Origin: Candidatus Woesearchaeota archaeon
GTDB taxonomy: Archaea > Nanobdellota > Nanobdellia > Woesearchaeales > GW2011-AR4
Length of the DNA stretch: 64,000 nt
Reading direction: 5' to 3'
NCBI GenBank assembly: GCA_016187465.1
Contig: JACPJQ010000005.1
Location: forward strand, 62,001-126,000
Shown here in pieces: positions 7,331 through 17,157 of the stretch. Position numbers and translations under genes: made by a program. Every line of letters begins with the position of its first letter. The first letter of the stretch is position 1. The notes under the pieces were generated by a model. The model worked only from the letters and a program-made list of their open reading frames with translations. It was not told the origin of the DNA and ran no database searches.

Positions 7331-7557
7331 TAGCTCTTAATCAGCCCCAACAGATAGTTATAAAATTCATAGCCTAAATTGCCTATGTCTATTTCACCGC
7401 TTTTCGGCTTTAAAATAAAATTTTCATTTTCAAAATGTGAATCGCAAACTCCATTAAAATCCCGCATTGCCTGATTTATTAAGCCTTTAGGGTAAAAATT
7501 ATCGTTGAATGTCAAAACAACCAGATTTTTGCTTTTGTCAACTGTCACTCGTTTCAT
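7330..7557 (-). CDS. Second small HxsD-like protein
   Basis: 75 residues: VVLTFNDNFYPKGLINQAM, then FENENFILKPKS and GYEFYNYLLGLI. This repeats the beta-strand, 'YP..vI..A', strand, helix plan of HxsD seen in the neighbouring gene, in shorter form. It overlaps the upstream HxsD-like gene by 20 bp and the HxsB-like gene by 1 bp, implying obligate co-expression. No cysteine pair or catalytic residue stands out. Function unknown; a peptide-recognition subunit is a guess. Confidence 0.5.
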   Translation of the reverse strand: MKRVTVDKSKNLVVLTFNDNFYPKGLINQAMRDFNGVCDSHFENENFILKPKSGEIDIGNLGYEFYNYLLGLIKS

Positions 7558-7924
7558 CTTTTTTATCCTCTTTCCATGGCTTTGATTCTTTCAGGCTCGT
7601 TTCTGGGTGTGAATGATGGGCTCCTGCTGTTTGCAACACTCTTTGCAGTATATGGAGCCTCGTATGGGCATTTCGTGACGTCTGAACAGCGTAAGCTCCA
7701 TAGTTGATAAGCTCATTGTTGAACTCATCGGCTATCCTTTCCATCGCATCTGTTTTTTCCTTTGGCTTAATCTCAACCAGCACTTCTTCCTCGGGATTGC
7801 CGTCAAGCACAATATAATTTTTGTCTGTGAACAGATAGGCTGCAGAAAATATGACATCTAAGGGATAGATTTTTGGATTTACAGAAATGACTAGGCTGCC
7901 TTCTCTTACTTCAAAATTGTCCAT
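7538..7924 (-). CDS. hxsD: HxsD-like protein with His-rich tail
   Basis: 128 residues. Residues 10-80 (LVISVNPKIYPLDVIFSAAY, then FTDKNYIVLDG, then EVLVEIKPKE and ADEFNNELINYGAY) match the pattern I know for the His-Xaa-Ser system protein HxsD. The last 45 residues extend beyond the usual fold and include GAHHSHPETS, where HHS fits His-Xaa-Ser. Whether this tail is a substrate is unknown. It follows the peptidase gene by 36 bp and overlaps the next gene by 20 bp, so the four genes form one operon. Confidence 0.6.
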   Translation of the reverse strand: MDNFEVREGSLVISVNPKIYPLDVIFSAAYLFTDKNYIVLDGNPEEEVLVEIKPKEKTDAMERIADEFNNELINYGAYAVQTSRNAHTRLHILQRVLQTAGAHHSHPETSLKESKPWKEDKKDETSDS

Positions 7925-7960
7925 AAGCGTGGGATAGGGCTGGATTTTATAAAGCTTATC

Positions 7961-9019
7961 TCAAAAAAAGAGCCCGATGAAATTTCCCTGAGAGATTATC
8001 GTCAGCAAAGCCCCTAAGGACAAAAACGGCGCAAAAGGCATTGTTGTTTGAATTCTTAGTGTTTTGAAAGGCAGTTTTTTCTGCAGAGATTTAAGTTTTA
8101 GGATATCTTTATTGCTCAAGCCTCTTGCTAAATTCCTAAACAGCGGCTTTCCTATTTTATTGTGCCATATAGAGCCTATTAGTGAAAAGCTTTTCATTCT
8201 TTTAGCATATTTGCCGTTAATCTTAATGATGATTTCAGCAGGAATCATGCCTTTTTCTAAATCATTAAGCTTTATTTCTTTGGACAGATATCCTGAGCCA
8301 ACTGAGAATAGGAATACCCTCACCAACATGAAAAGGAATGTTAAGAGCAAGAATTGACTAACAAACTGGGGCGAGTAAATTGATTTATCAAAAATTAGCC
8401 TTGCCAGAGACAATAAAAGCCCGATGTAGAGGATTTTTATTTTCAGCACCGCATCAAAAATGTAATAAAGCAGGAATATCCCGGCAAAAGACAAAACAAG
8501 ATTGCTTCCCAAGCCTGCAATCCCCAATAACAAGCCGATTATCCAGGAAAAGCCGAAAATAAACGGGATTAACCTAAAGATTATCTTGATGCTGAAAGTT
8601 TTTTTAAGATAAAATAATTTTTTCTTTTTGCCAGCTTTAAATAGTATGTAAAACAAGAGGATTATTGAAAGTGGAATAAAAGTGTTTGATAAATACGTTA
8701 GAAAAAAGAAATATGAGTGTGGCTTGTGGATGGGCATTAAAATTGTAAAGGCAAAAAACAATTTTGCATCTCCTGCAGTCCATAAATTGGCATACCAGAT
8801 TGCAAAACCAAATATGATTGAAAATAATCCATTCGCCAGAATTTTTATTAAATAGTTTGTGTCATAATAATTCAATGAAAAAAGAATACTACTGGCAATA
8901 ATGCTGTAAACAATAGCCACCAAAATCCACTTGTTCCTTATCTTCCCGAACTTAATGTCCTCGTAAGAAGTTATAATACCCAAAAACAACACCATTGGCA
9001 GAAACCAGTAAACAAGCAT
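7961..9019 (-). CDS. Prepilin/preflagellin-type A24 aspartic peptidase
   Basis: 352 residues with about eight membrane segments. The two catalytic aspartates of the A24 family are visible: D21 in TSYEDIKFGKIRNK and D84 in WTAGDAKLFFAF (GxGD-type motif). The end (TTMPFAPFLSLGALLTII) is typical of the family's last helix. Longer than FlaK-type enzymes, with a soluble insert around 255-320. It should cleave class III signal peptides of pilin-like proteins at the membrane. It leads the operon that continues with two HxsD-like and the HxsB-like genes, an association I have not seen described. Confidence 0.85.
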   Translation of the reverse strand: MLVYWFLPMVLFLGIITSYEDIKFGKIRNKWILVAIVYSIIASSILFSLNYYDTNYLIKILANGLFSIIFGFAIWYANLWTAGDAKLFFAFTILMPIHKPHSYFFFLTYLSNTFIPLSIILLFYILFKAGKKKKLFYLKKTFSIKIIFRLIPFIFGFSWIIGLLLGIAGLGSNLVLSFAGIFLLYYIFDAVLKIKILYIGLLLSLARLIFDKSIYSPQFVSQFLLLTFLFMLVRVFLFSVGSGYLSKEIKLNDLEKGMIPAEIIIKINGKYAKRMKSFSLIGSIWHNKIGKPLFRNLARGLSNKDILKLKSLQKKLPFKTLRIQTTMPFAPFLSLGALLTIISQGNFIGLFF

Positions 9020-9146
9020 ACGAACAAGTATCCAAGAATGTATAAAAATTTTCTGGTTTATACATTTCTGTAATTATTTTTTCTATTTATATTAATTTCG
9101 AAGAAAATCGAAAGATTTATAAATATCACCAATAGCCTATAGAAAG

Positions 9147-9737
9147 ATGAAAAGAATAGAAGAGGTATACAGGGAATTGCTGCACCAGACGGAAAACGGA
9201 AATAGAATGTTCACCCAAATGGCTGTTTCGGATAAGTTAGGCATCTCTTTGTCCAACGTAAGCAACGCTATAGACCCTCTGCGGGAAATGGGCGCAGTGG
9301 ATGTAAAAAAAATGTGCTTTTATATAATAAACCCCAAAAAGATAATTTACCACTGGGCGTCTGCCAGAAATCTAAAAAAAGATATTGTTTATGCAACAAG
9401 AGTTGAAAAAAGCGTCTCAGAAATAGAAAAATTGATGCCCGACTCAGCCATATTCACAGCTTACTCAGGTTACAGATTAAGGTATAATGACATGCCTGCC
9501 GATTATTCAGAAGTTTATGTTTATAGCGATGACTTAGTTGAGATAAAAAGGAGATTTCCCGAGTCAAAAAATACGCCGAACATGTTTGTTCTCAAAAAAG
9601 ATAAGAATATAGATAAATACGGCAGAATAGCAACAAATGCGAATATATTCGTTGACCTGTGGAATTTGAGAGAGTGGTACGCGCAGGAATTTATTAAATC
9701 CATGGAGGAAAAATGGAATATTGGAACACGGCAATAA
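9147..9737 (+). CDS. Winged-helix antitoxin, AbiEi-like
   Basis: 196 residues. Residues 1-65 are a winged helix (MAVSDKLGISLSNVSNAIDP) followed by a 130-residue domain (YHWASARNLKKDIVYATRV, IFTAYSGYRLRY) seen with AbiEii-type partners. It overlaps the downstream nucleotidyltransferase by 25 bp. A TATA-like stretch (TTTATAAATA) lies 30 bp upstream. In AbiE systems this component binds its own promoter and silences the toxin; here that is by analogy. Confidence 0.7.
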   Translation: MKRIEEVYRELLHQTENGNRMFTQMAVSDKLGISLSNVSNAIDPLREMGAVDVKKMCFYIINPKKIIYHWASARNLKKDIVYATRVEKSVSEIEKLMPDSAIFTAYSGYRLRYNDMPADYSEVYVYSDDLVEIKRRFPESKNTPNMFVLKKDKNIDKYGRIATNANIFVDLWNLREWYAQEFIKSMEEKWNIGTRQ

Positions 9738-10330
9738 CGCAAAAAAGCTGGGATGTGCTGCAAAAGATAAGAAAAGAAATAAACTTTGTGCTTATAGGGG
9801 AATGGGCAGTTTATCTCTGGGCCAAATCCAATAAATCAAAGGGCATAGATATAGTGGTAGACGGCAAAGAACTGGGTAAGTTAAAGCTAAATTATAATCT
9901 CAATAAGAACGATAATCTTAGAAAATATGAAATCAAAATTGACGAAATAGATATTGATATTTATGTGCCGTTTTACTCCAGGATTCCCATAATAAGGGAT
10001 ATGGGAAGCTATAAATCAAAAATCGAAGGATTCAACGTGGCAAACCCCGAAGCCCTGCTGGTCATCAAGCAGGCAGCAGAAATTGACAGAAGCAGCACGG
10101 AAAAGGGCATGAAAGACAGGCTGGACATAATGGATTTGCTGCTCAAATGCGATATGGATTTTTCCGAATACAAAAAGATTCTTGAACGGGAAAATTTGAT
10201 TCATTTCAAAAGAAATCTAATCGAAACAATAGCTAAATTCAAAGATTTTAGCTATTCGGGGCTGAGTCCAAGGCAGTTCAAATTAAAAAAAGAAGAGCTA
10301 ATAAAAAACATAATAAAGGCGTTTACCTAG
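9713..10330 (+). CDS. AbiEii-like nucleotidyltransferase toxin
   Basis: 205 residues with FVLIGEWAVYLWAKSNKSKG followed by IDIVVD, the G-W...D-x-D variant of the AbiEii nucleotidyltransferase family, then DIDIYVPFYSRIP (third acidic strand) and the NPEALLVIKQAAEIDR helix. It partners the AbiEi-like gene upstream. AbiEii-family toxins transfer nucleotides to RNA; the target here is unknown. Its 3' end overlaps the convergent S7 gene by 8 bp. Confidence 0.72.
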   Translation: MEYWNTAITQKSWDVLQKIRKEINFVLIGEWAVYLWAKSNKSKGIDIVVDGKELGKLKLNYNLNKNDNLRKYEIKIDEIDIDIYVPFYSRIPIIRDMGSYKSKIEGFNVANPEALLVIKQAAEIDRSSTEKGMKDRLDIMDLLLKCDMDFSEYKKILERENLIHFKRNLIETIAKFKDFSYSGLSPRQFKLKKEELIKNIIKAFT

Positions 10331-10922
10331 AGCTGTCTGCCTGCCTTTCTATCTCAAGCTTTTTTGCTATTGCGTTTGAAGCGCTGCTCATCCTGTACGC
10401 ATTTACAATCTCTTCGGCAAGGCTGCTTACAATGGATTTTTTCGTATTAAAAGTCTTGTGGTATGCCCCCTGCGTCATGTACTTAAGAGCCAAATCAACT
10501 CTTCTTTGCGGAGAGCACTCGACTGCTTTCGGGTATCTTGCCCCCCCATATTCAATAGTCACAATCTCTTCCCTTTGGGCGGCATTCTCCAAAGCTTTGA
10601 CAAAAACCTTGACCGGGTTTTCCTTTGTCGCCTTTTCAACCTGCTTGAAAGCATCTTCCACTATGTTGTAGGCAGTCTGCGCCTTTCCGGTCATATGGTA
10701 ACTCGTCTTGAAATGCTTCTTGCTTTTGTGGCCTGCAACCATAATCTTGTTAATAAGCCTTTCAACAATGAAAGTCCTGCTCTTGTGAAACTTGCTGCCG
10801 GCGTATTTTGCCCCTGTCTTTGGAACAATCCTTGGCTGCAAAGTGACATACTGCTGAAGCCCGTAATCGTCCACTTTCACGCCCTCAATTTCCCATCTGT
10901 TAAAGACTTTTATGTCTGGCAT
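10323..10922 (-). CDS. rps7: Ribosomal protein S7 (uS7)
   Basis: 199 residues matching archaeal uS7: DIKVFNRWEIEGVKVDDYGL at the start, KVFVKALENAAQREEIVTIE in the middle and YPKAVECSPQRRVDLALKYM near the end. It nucleates the small-subunit head on 16S rRNA. It is the last gene of the leftward RNA polymerase/ribosomal block. The 157-bp gap to S12 is AT-rich and holds the CATTAAC...GAACATTAAA motif (about 10973-10994). Confidence 0.97.
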   Translation of the reverse strand: MPDIKVFNRWEIEGVKVDDYGLQQYVTLQPRIVPKTGAKYAGSKFHKSRTFIVERLINKIMVAGHKSKKHFKTSYHMTGKAQTAYNIVEDAFKQVEKATKENPVKVFVKALENAAQREEIVTIEYGGARYPKAVECSPQRRVDLALKYMTQGAYHKTFNTKKSIVSSLAEEIVNAYRMSSASNAIAKKLEIERQADSSR

Positions 10923-11079
10923 TTTTTGTTTTTAATTGTTTTTATTTAATATTTTAATTTTGGAATGTTTTAGTTTAATGTTCGAAAGTTAATGGATTTT
11001 ACTATTTTGTTTTTAGCCTGCACAACGCATTAAACGTCTTTGCCATTATCCTTTTATTAAAAATATTTGAAAATCTGAA

Positions 11080-11517
11080 TTATTTCCTTGCCTTTTCTAT
11101 TATGCCCTTAAGCAAAGCGTCCAGGCTCTGGTCATTCACTTTTATAACCTGCCACCTTACTCCTGGAATGTCGCCTTTTGACTTGCCCATTGAGCCGCCG
11201 ATGCATTCTATTATTACTTCGTCATGCTCGTCTATCATCTTTGTTGCGCCGTCCCTCGGGCAGAAAGCAGTCACTTGCCTTCCGTTTTTTATAAGCTGCA
11301 CCCTTACGCATTTTCTCATACCTGAATTTGGCTGTTTTGCCTCAAGCTGCACCTTTTCCAAAACTATGCCCTTTGCTTGGGAAGACCCTTCCAAAGGGTC
11401 TGAGCGCTCCTTCAATCGCAAGGTCCTCCTTATGTATGGCCTGTAGTGCCATCTGCCTTTGCTTCTTCTTTTCTTCAGCTTGTTTCCTGCGTATAATCCG
11501 CGTGATTTATTTCCCAT
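11080..11517 (-). CDS. rps12: Ribosomal protein S12 (uS12)
   Basis: 145 residues. The decoding-centre signature [20 protein letters not shown] is intact, as are [17 protein letters not shown] and [20 protein letters not shown]. The protein sits at the tRNA decoding site of the small subunit. Normal archaeal length. It lies between nusA and rps7 in the conserved order. Confidence 0.97.
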   Translation of the reverse strand: MGNKSRGLYAGNKLKKRRSKGRWHYRPYIRRTLRLKERSDPLEGSSQAKGIVLEKVQLEAKQPNSGMRKCVRVQLIKNGRQVTAFCPRDGATKMIDEHDEVIIECIGGSMGKSKGDIPGVRWQVIKVNDQSLDALLKGIIEKARK

Positions 11518-11559
11518 ATTGGCCTAGTATTTGCATATGATTTTTAAAAGTTGCGGAAA

Positions 11560-11973
11560 TCACACAACTTTAATTTCTTTAATATCAAAATATCTTTTTA
11601 CTATATCGGCAAGATGGTTTAAGTTTTGCCGCTCCCTCCCTATCAGCATGGCTTTTGCGCTTGTATTCTTCCCCTGTATTGTTATGACGCCTTCTTCTGA
11701 TTTGATGTCCAGCACTTCAGCAGGATATATCATATTTCCAACAAACCGCAAAACATCATTGCTAAATTCCACAAGCTTGATTTTTCTCTTGATTGCGCTC
11801 TCCATTCGTTTTATGTTTGCGCCATTCCTTCCTATTGCTTTTCCCATTTCACTCTCTTCAACTATGAATAACAGCTTTTCATTTGATATGCAGTCCCTGA
11901 CCTTCGCTCCGGTCATAGACTCAAAAAATGTCATCAACTTTATCAAGTCTGCGCTGTACTTAATTTTATTCAC
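11560..11973 (-). CDS. nusA: Archaeal NusA-like transcription factor (KH domains)
   Basis: 137 residues holding two KH modules: EESEMGKAIGRNGANIKRME and GKNTSAKAMLIGRERQNLNH, without the N-terminal and S1 domains of bacterial NusA. This is the usual archaeal form, thought to bind RNA during elongation or termination. Its ATG overlaps the eL30 stop by 4 bp (ATGA). Position between rpl30e and rps12 is the classic archaeal arrangement. Confidence 0.93.
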   Translation of the reverse strand: MNKIKYSADLIKLMTFFESMTGAKVRDCISNEKLLFIVEESEMGKAIGRNGANIKRMESAIKRKIKLVEFSNDVLRFVGNMIYPAEVLDIKSEEGVITIQGKNTSAKAMLIGRERQNLNHLADIVKRYFDIKEIKVV

Positions 11974-12251
11974 TTACCTGCACCCTTCAGGAGAGCTAAA
12001 ACAGAAATAGCAAATGGCTTCTTGCATATGATGCTCAGCTCGTCATTGGGATACTCTAATTTGTAGACTTCAGCGCCCGCCAACCCTGCATAGTGATTTA
12101 TGTCGCTTTCCACTTTATTGGGGCAGTTGGAGCTCATTAAAATTTTTTGCACTCTGCCTGATTTCAGGCTTTTTATGGCCCTCTCAGTGCCAATGATCAT
12201 ATTGCCGGACTTTATCATCTTCTTTATTTCAGCCGCGGTTATCTTTGCCAT
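11970..12251 (-). CDS. rpl30e: Ribosomal protein eL30
   Basis: 93 residues: MIIGTERAIKSLKSGRVQKI, then SSNCPNKVESDINHYAGLAG, the L7Ae/L30e fold with the conserved N-C-P. It belongs to the large subunit and can bind kink-turn RNA. It overlaps nusA. Upstream spacer (465 bp, to the A' stop) contains palindromes and the AATAACGATTGAGTATTAAA motif. Confidence 0.93.
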   Translation of the reverse strand: MAKITAAEIKKMIKSGNMIIGTERAIKSLKSGRVQKILMSSNCPNKVESDINHYAGLAGAEVYKLEYPNDELSIICKKPFAISVLALLKGAGK

Positions 12252-12716
12252 TTTATTTCTAACACTTTATTATTTTTTAATAAATTTTTTTGTTTAATAC
12301 TCAATCGTTATTGGTTTTTAATTTTAATTGATTATTTTTGTTTTTTTTAATGTTTTTATTGAGTTAATGTTGTTGTGCTTCTTGTCCTTGACAATTGGGA
12401 CAATGTCAAAAACACTCCGAGCTAAATCACAGTGAGTTGTGAGCGAGTTCGAGTGACTTGCGAGACGAGCTCGTCGAAGCCTCGCTCACCATTTACCAGC
12501 TCACTCGCATGTCACACGTGTTTTCGAGCATCTCAAAAATACTCGCATTTTTGATGATCATCTGAAATCTGTTGATTTCCGAGATGCTCGGAATTGCCTG
12601 CTTACCCTGAACCCAAGTACAAGGGATTGTGCCTTAGCAATTCCGACATTTCAATAAAACGCTTGCCATTAAATTTTAAATAAAAATTTGGATATTGCTT
12701 GCACTATTATTTTATT
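12252..12716. other. 465-bp spacer rich in palindromes, inside the polymerase-ribosomal block
   Basis: No gene is seen. Near the eL30 side lies AATAACGATTGAGTATTAAA (minus strand, about 12290-12312). Then come stacked inverted repeats: TTGTCC/GGGACAA (12381-12402), a 57-bp block at 12454-12510 shared with 21405-21456, GAGCATCTC...GAGATGCTC (12525-12590) and GGAATTGC...GCAATTCC (12589-12644). These could be termination or processing structures, or remains of small palindromic elements. Such a long gap breaks an operon that is usually tight. Confidence 0.6.
12454..12510. repeat. G+C-rich palindromic repeat P1
   Basis: Contains GCGAGACGAGCTCGTCGAAG and CCTCGCTCACCAT. It matches 21405-21456 (GCGAGGTGAGCTCGGCGAGC, CCTCGCTCACCAT) in the same orientation. 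Internal dyad around GACGAGCTCGTC. Much richer in G+C than its surroundings. Confidence 0.6.
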
Positions 12717-15395
12717 TTAAGTCGTTTGTATTATCCTCTTTACATTGATGAATCCGTTTTCTGACTTTGAAACGTCAATTCCGTCCTCTCCGTACTCAAA
12801 CTGAATTATTTTGCGCGAAGCGTCCCTTACAGTGTTGTCATACTCCACTTTCAGGTCCTGCATTGCATTTGCAAGCCTTCTGTAAAGGTAGCCGCTTTTG
12901 GGAGTCCTTAGCGCAGTGTCCATTAATGAATCCCGGCCTGTCATTGAGCCAAAGTAGAACTCCGATGGCGTCAATCCGTTCTTGAAGCCGTTGCTGATGA
13001 ATCCGTGCGCTTCAGGGCTCAAGTCGTCCTTTTTAAAATGCGACAATGTACGCTGCTTAAACCCTTTATCTATCCTTTTGCCCCTCATAGCCTGCTGCCC
13101 AACGCAGCTTGCCATCTGCGCCAGATTAAGGAGATTGCCTCTTGCTCCAGACTCTGCCATGACCATTGTATGGCTTTTTTTGTCTGCATAATTTGCAACT
13201 GTCTTGCCTGTTTCGTTTCTTGCTTTGTTTAAGACTTCCAGTATCTTGAGCTCTAAAGTTTCCTGCATTGTTTTTCCTGGAAACGCATCCAGCTTTCCTT
13301 CCCTGAATTGTGCGATTAAAGAGTCAACTTCCTTTTTTGCCGCATCCAAATCCTCTTTTATTTTCAGTTTGGCTGATTCCGGCAAATCGGTGTCTGACAA
13401 TGCAGAAGTGAACCCTGCCCTGAACAAATATTCTATGCCGAGCCTGAATATCTTTCCCAGCAAGTCAATGCTGTAGTCCTTGCCGTATTTTTGGTGGATG
13501 TTCCTCAGCATCAGGCCCGATTCTTCGCCAAGCGAGTTCCTGTCCATAACTCCCGACACAAGCTTGCCGTCTTCTATGACTACATGGGTTTCTTTGTCGC
13601 ACTTGTCCTTTGACCTGTCGCACAGGCGGGAATGCCCGCTGTAATTGAAATCGTCAGGCAGCAATGTGCTGAATACTTCTTTGCCTGTAATAATTGCTTT
13701 TCTCGGCAGCTTTGAAAAATCAGATACTCCAACTGAAGCCAGCATGTGGATTGCATCTTCCCTTTTCACCTGGTTGTCTTTTGTTAAAGTGTAATTTCCG
13801 GAAATTGCGTCCTGTGTGCAGCCTATGATGCTTAAGCCATATCTTAAAGAGATAAGCTGCGTTTGGACCTCCATCAGGATTTCAGCTTCAGCCCTTGCCT
13901 CTTCTGTCTGCGGAATGTGGAGGTTCATTTCATCGCCGTCAAAATCAGCATTGTAAGGGGTGCAGACAGCCGGGTTAAGCCTCAATGTCCTACCGGGAAG
14001 GACCTTTACGCGATGGCACATCATGCTCATACGATGCAATGAAGGCTGCCGATTGAATACAGCCACATCGCCGTCCATAAGATGCCTCTCGACAATATAG
14101 CCTGGCTGCAGCTCTTCTATGGAGGCTTCTTTCGTTTCATCAGTTATTTTTTTCTTCTTGCCGTCAGGCCTTATTATATAATTTGCCCCTGGATAATTCT
14201 CTGGCCCTTTTTCTACAAACTTCTTCAAGTATTGGATATTCCATTCATTAACCCTTTCAGGAACTGTAAGCTTTGTGGCAATAATAAAAGGCACGCCGAC
14301 TTCAAAAAGCTCAAGCATAGGATCCGGGCTTATGACTGTTCTTGCAGAGAAATTTGTTCTTTTTCCCGCTAGGTTGTGCCTTATCCTGCCCTCTTTGCTT
14401 TTTATTCTCTCTGTCAGCGTCTTCAAAGGCTGCCCGCTCCTGTGCCTCGCCGGAGGCAGCTGGGCAATATTGTTGTCAAAAAATGTCGTAACGTGGTACT
14501 GCAGCAGGTCCCATAAGTCCTCAACAATTATCTCAGGCGCGCCTGCATTTATATTCTCGAATAGCCTTTGGTTGATTCTGACAATGTCTCCCATCTTGTG
14601 TGTAAGGTCGTCTTCGCTTCTTTCCCCGCTTTCCAGTGTGATGCTTGGCCTCATTGTCACAGGGGGGATTGACAGCACAGTCAATACCATCCACTCCGGC
14701 CTTACATGAGGCACCTTAAGCCCGAATATCTCGCAATCCTCGTCCGGTATTTTCTCAAGCCTTGCCCTTATCTCAATCGGACTAAGCCTTTTTTCTTCTT
14801 CTAAAAATGTTGTCGGCTTCTCAAGCGTCAATTTTTTCTGCTTGGCTTTGCAGTTAGGGCATTTTGTCGCGGTCTTCAATCCCGAGATTATATCTTTGAC
14901 TTTCTGCCTCCGCTCCTCGACGCCGCTTTCCTTTTCAATCTTGTCCAGCTCTTCCCTGAACTTGCTTATTTTGTTTTCAGGGATAAGTATCCTGCCGCAG
15001 TCTCTGCATGTGCATTTAAGCAGAGTCATCAATATGTTTACAAACTTGACATTGATGATGGGCCTTGCCAGCTCTATATACCCAAAATGGCCGATGCATT
15101 CTTTCAGTTTTGAGCCGCATGTCCTGCACCTCAATCCCGGATCAATAACACCAAGCCTTATGTCCATCAAGCCGCCGTCAACAGGGTATCCTTCCTTGTC
15201 ATAAAGCTCCGGAGTCACAATCTTGGCTGAAGCCATCTTCTTTACCATCTTCGGGCTCAACACAGAAAATGCTATGCTCCTTACCTGCTTGTAAACAAAC
15301 TGCTCCTCCCCTATCCTCTCAACTTTCCCTTCCTTTCCTTCGATAGCCTGCTTTACGGCCTCAAGCTCCTGCTCTGCTTTTTCTTCCTCTGCCAT
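12717..15395 (-). CDS. rpoA1: RNA polymerase subunit A' (Rpo1N)
   Basis: 892 residues. The catalytic NADFDGDEMNLHIPQ lies near residue 485; N-terminal zinc-binding CRTCGSKLKECIGHFGYIEL and CTCRDCGR are present; the bridge/trigger entry GSMTGRDSLMDTALRTPKSG is near the end. Family length is usual. It forms the larger N-terminal part of the beta-prime equivalent and carries the active-site metal. Oddly it follows A'' instead of preceding it. The 197 bp upstream are almost identical to those upstream of B'. Confidence 0.98.
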   Translation of the reverse strand: MAEEEKAEQELEAVKQAIEGKEGKVERIGEEQFVYKQVRSIAFSVLSPKMVKKMASAKIVTPELYDKEGYPVDGGLMDIRLGVIDPGLRCRTCGSKLKECIGHFGYIELARPIINVKFVNILMTLLKCTCRDCGRILIPENKISKFREELDKIEKESGVEERRQKVKDIISGLKTATKCPNCKAKQKKLTLEKPTTFLEEEKRLSPIEIRARLEKIPDEDCEIFGLKVPHVRPEWMVLTVLSIPPVTMRPSITLESGERSEDDLTHKMGDIVRINQRLFENINAGAPEIIVEDLWDLLQYHVTTFFDNNIAQLPPARHRSGQPLKTLTERIKSKEGRIRHNLAGKRTNFSARTVISPDPMLELFEVGVPFIIATKLTVPERVNEWNIQYLKKFVEKGPENYPGANYIIRPDGKKKKITDETKEASIEELQPGYIVERHLMDGDVAVFNRQPSLHRMSMMCHRVKVLPGRTLRLNPAVCTPYNADFDGDEMNLHIPQTEEARAEAEILMEVQTQLISLRYGLSIIGCTQDAISGNYTLTKDNQVKREDAIHMLASVGVSDFSKLPRKAIITGKEVFSTLLPDDFNYSGHSRLCDRSKDKCDKETHVVIEDGKLVSGVMDRNSLGEESGLMLRNIHQKYGKDYSIDLLGKIFRLGIEYLFRAGFTSALSDTDLPESAKLKIKEDLDAAKKEVDSLIAQFREGKLDAFPGKTMQETLELKILEVLNKARNETGKTVANYADKKSHTMVMAESGARGNLLNLAQMASCVGQQAMRGKRIDKGFKQRTLSHFKKDDLSPEAHGFISNGFKNGLTPSEFYFGSMTGRDSLMDTALRTPKSGYLYRRLANAMQDLKVEYDNTVRDASRKIIQFEYGEDGIDVSKSENGFINVKRIIQTT

Positions 15396-15592
15396 TTTTT
15401 ATTATTATTTGTTTAATATTTTTTATGGTTAAGTTTTGTTATTTTAACGTATTTTTCGTCTATTGTTCAATCGCTAATGTGTTTTTATGATTTTTTTCTT
15501 TTTAATATTGCTTCCGTTGAATTTTAGTGATATTCTTTTTTATGCGGCTTTAATGCTTTATTGTGACTGATGCTCAACCGTTAATGATTTTT
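15396..15592. repeat. Near-identical spacer, copy between A'' and A'
   Basis: This 197-bp spacer matches 18961-19155 (195 bp) base for base apart from a 2-bp T-run difference, from the stop codon of the upstream gene through the first codons (ATGGCAGA) of the downstream one. On the minus strand it contains CATTAACGGTTGAGCATCAG and CATTAGCGATTGAACAATAG plus A+T-rich TATA-like sequence. Confidence 0.95.
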
Positions 15593-16759
<1,167 letters not shown>

Positions 16760-16786
16760 TTATTGTATCAGTTTTTTATAATTTGT

Positions 16787-17143
16787 TTACTGTGAATTTT
16801 TAATGTAATACCCTACATTATTTAATGCAAGACTCCATTCCTGCTGGGTTTTACCTACCAATTCAGGAATCACTGCATGCCCCGTAATCTTATAAGTGCT
16901 GTAGACACGTGAATCAATTTCTTTATTGCCAGTAAAAGTTAAATTAAAATAGTGATTACCCAGGCGACCAGCAGCAAAATCCGGATCCCCTACAGAAACG
17001 CTGTCTTCATTTTCATCTTGTCTAAAAGAAGCCCCATTTAACTCTGCCTTTCTGGCAATAATTACTGCAAGACCTATCAAACTTTTAGCATCCTCTTTGG
17101 GAACCAACAGTTCATATTCCAATTGCCTGTCTTCTTGTTTCAT
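16787..17143 (-). CDS. Unknown 118-residue protein inside the polymerase operon
   Basis: Begins MKQEDRQLEYELLVPKEDAK, with SLIGLAVIIARKAELNGA, then a beta-rich middle (SVSVGDPDFAAGRLGNHYFN) and a TGHAVIPELVGKTQQEWSLA end. No membrane span, no zinc ligands, no family I recognise. It is 14 bp downstream of B' and 33 bp upstream of A'', so it is co-transcribed with polymerase. Such a gene is not part of the standard operon and marks the same junction where the A subunit order changed. Confidence 0.65.
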   Translation of the reverse strand: MKQEDRQLEYELLVPKEDAKSLIGLAVIIARKAELNGASFRQDENEDSVSVGDPDFAAGRLGNHYFNLTFTGNKEIDSRVYSTYKITGHAVIPELVGKTQQEWSLALNNVGYYIKNSQ

Positions 17144-17157
17144 TAGACTTTCAAAAT

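Noticed and set aside
9521-9763. Minus-strand gene opposite the AbiEi-like gene
   Set aside because: The plus strand has a convincing pair with overlapping frames; the reverse frame shows no family resemblance.
12380-12660. Possible CRISPR array or attC-like array
   Set aside because: The palindromes differ in sequence and spacing and there are no regular unique spacers or cas genes.
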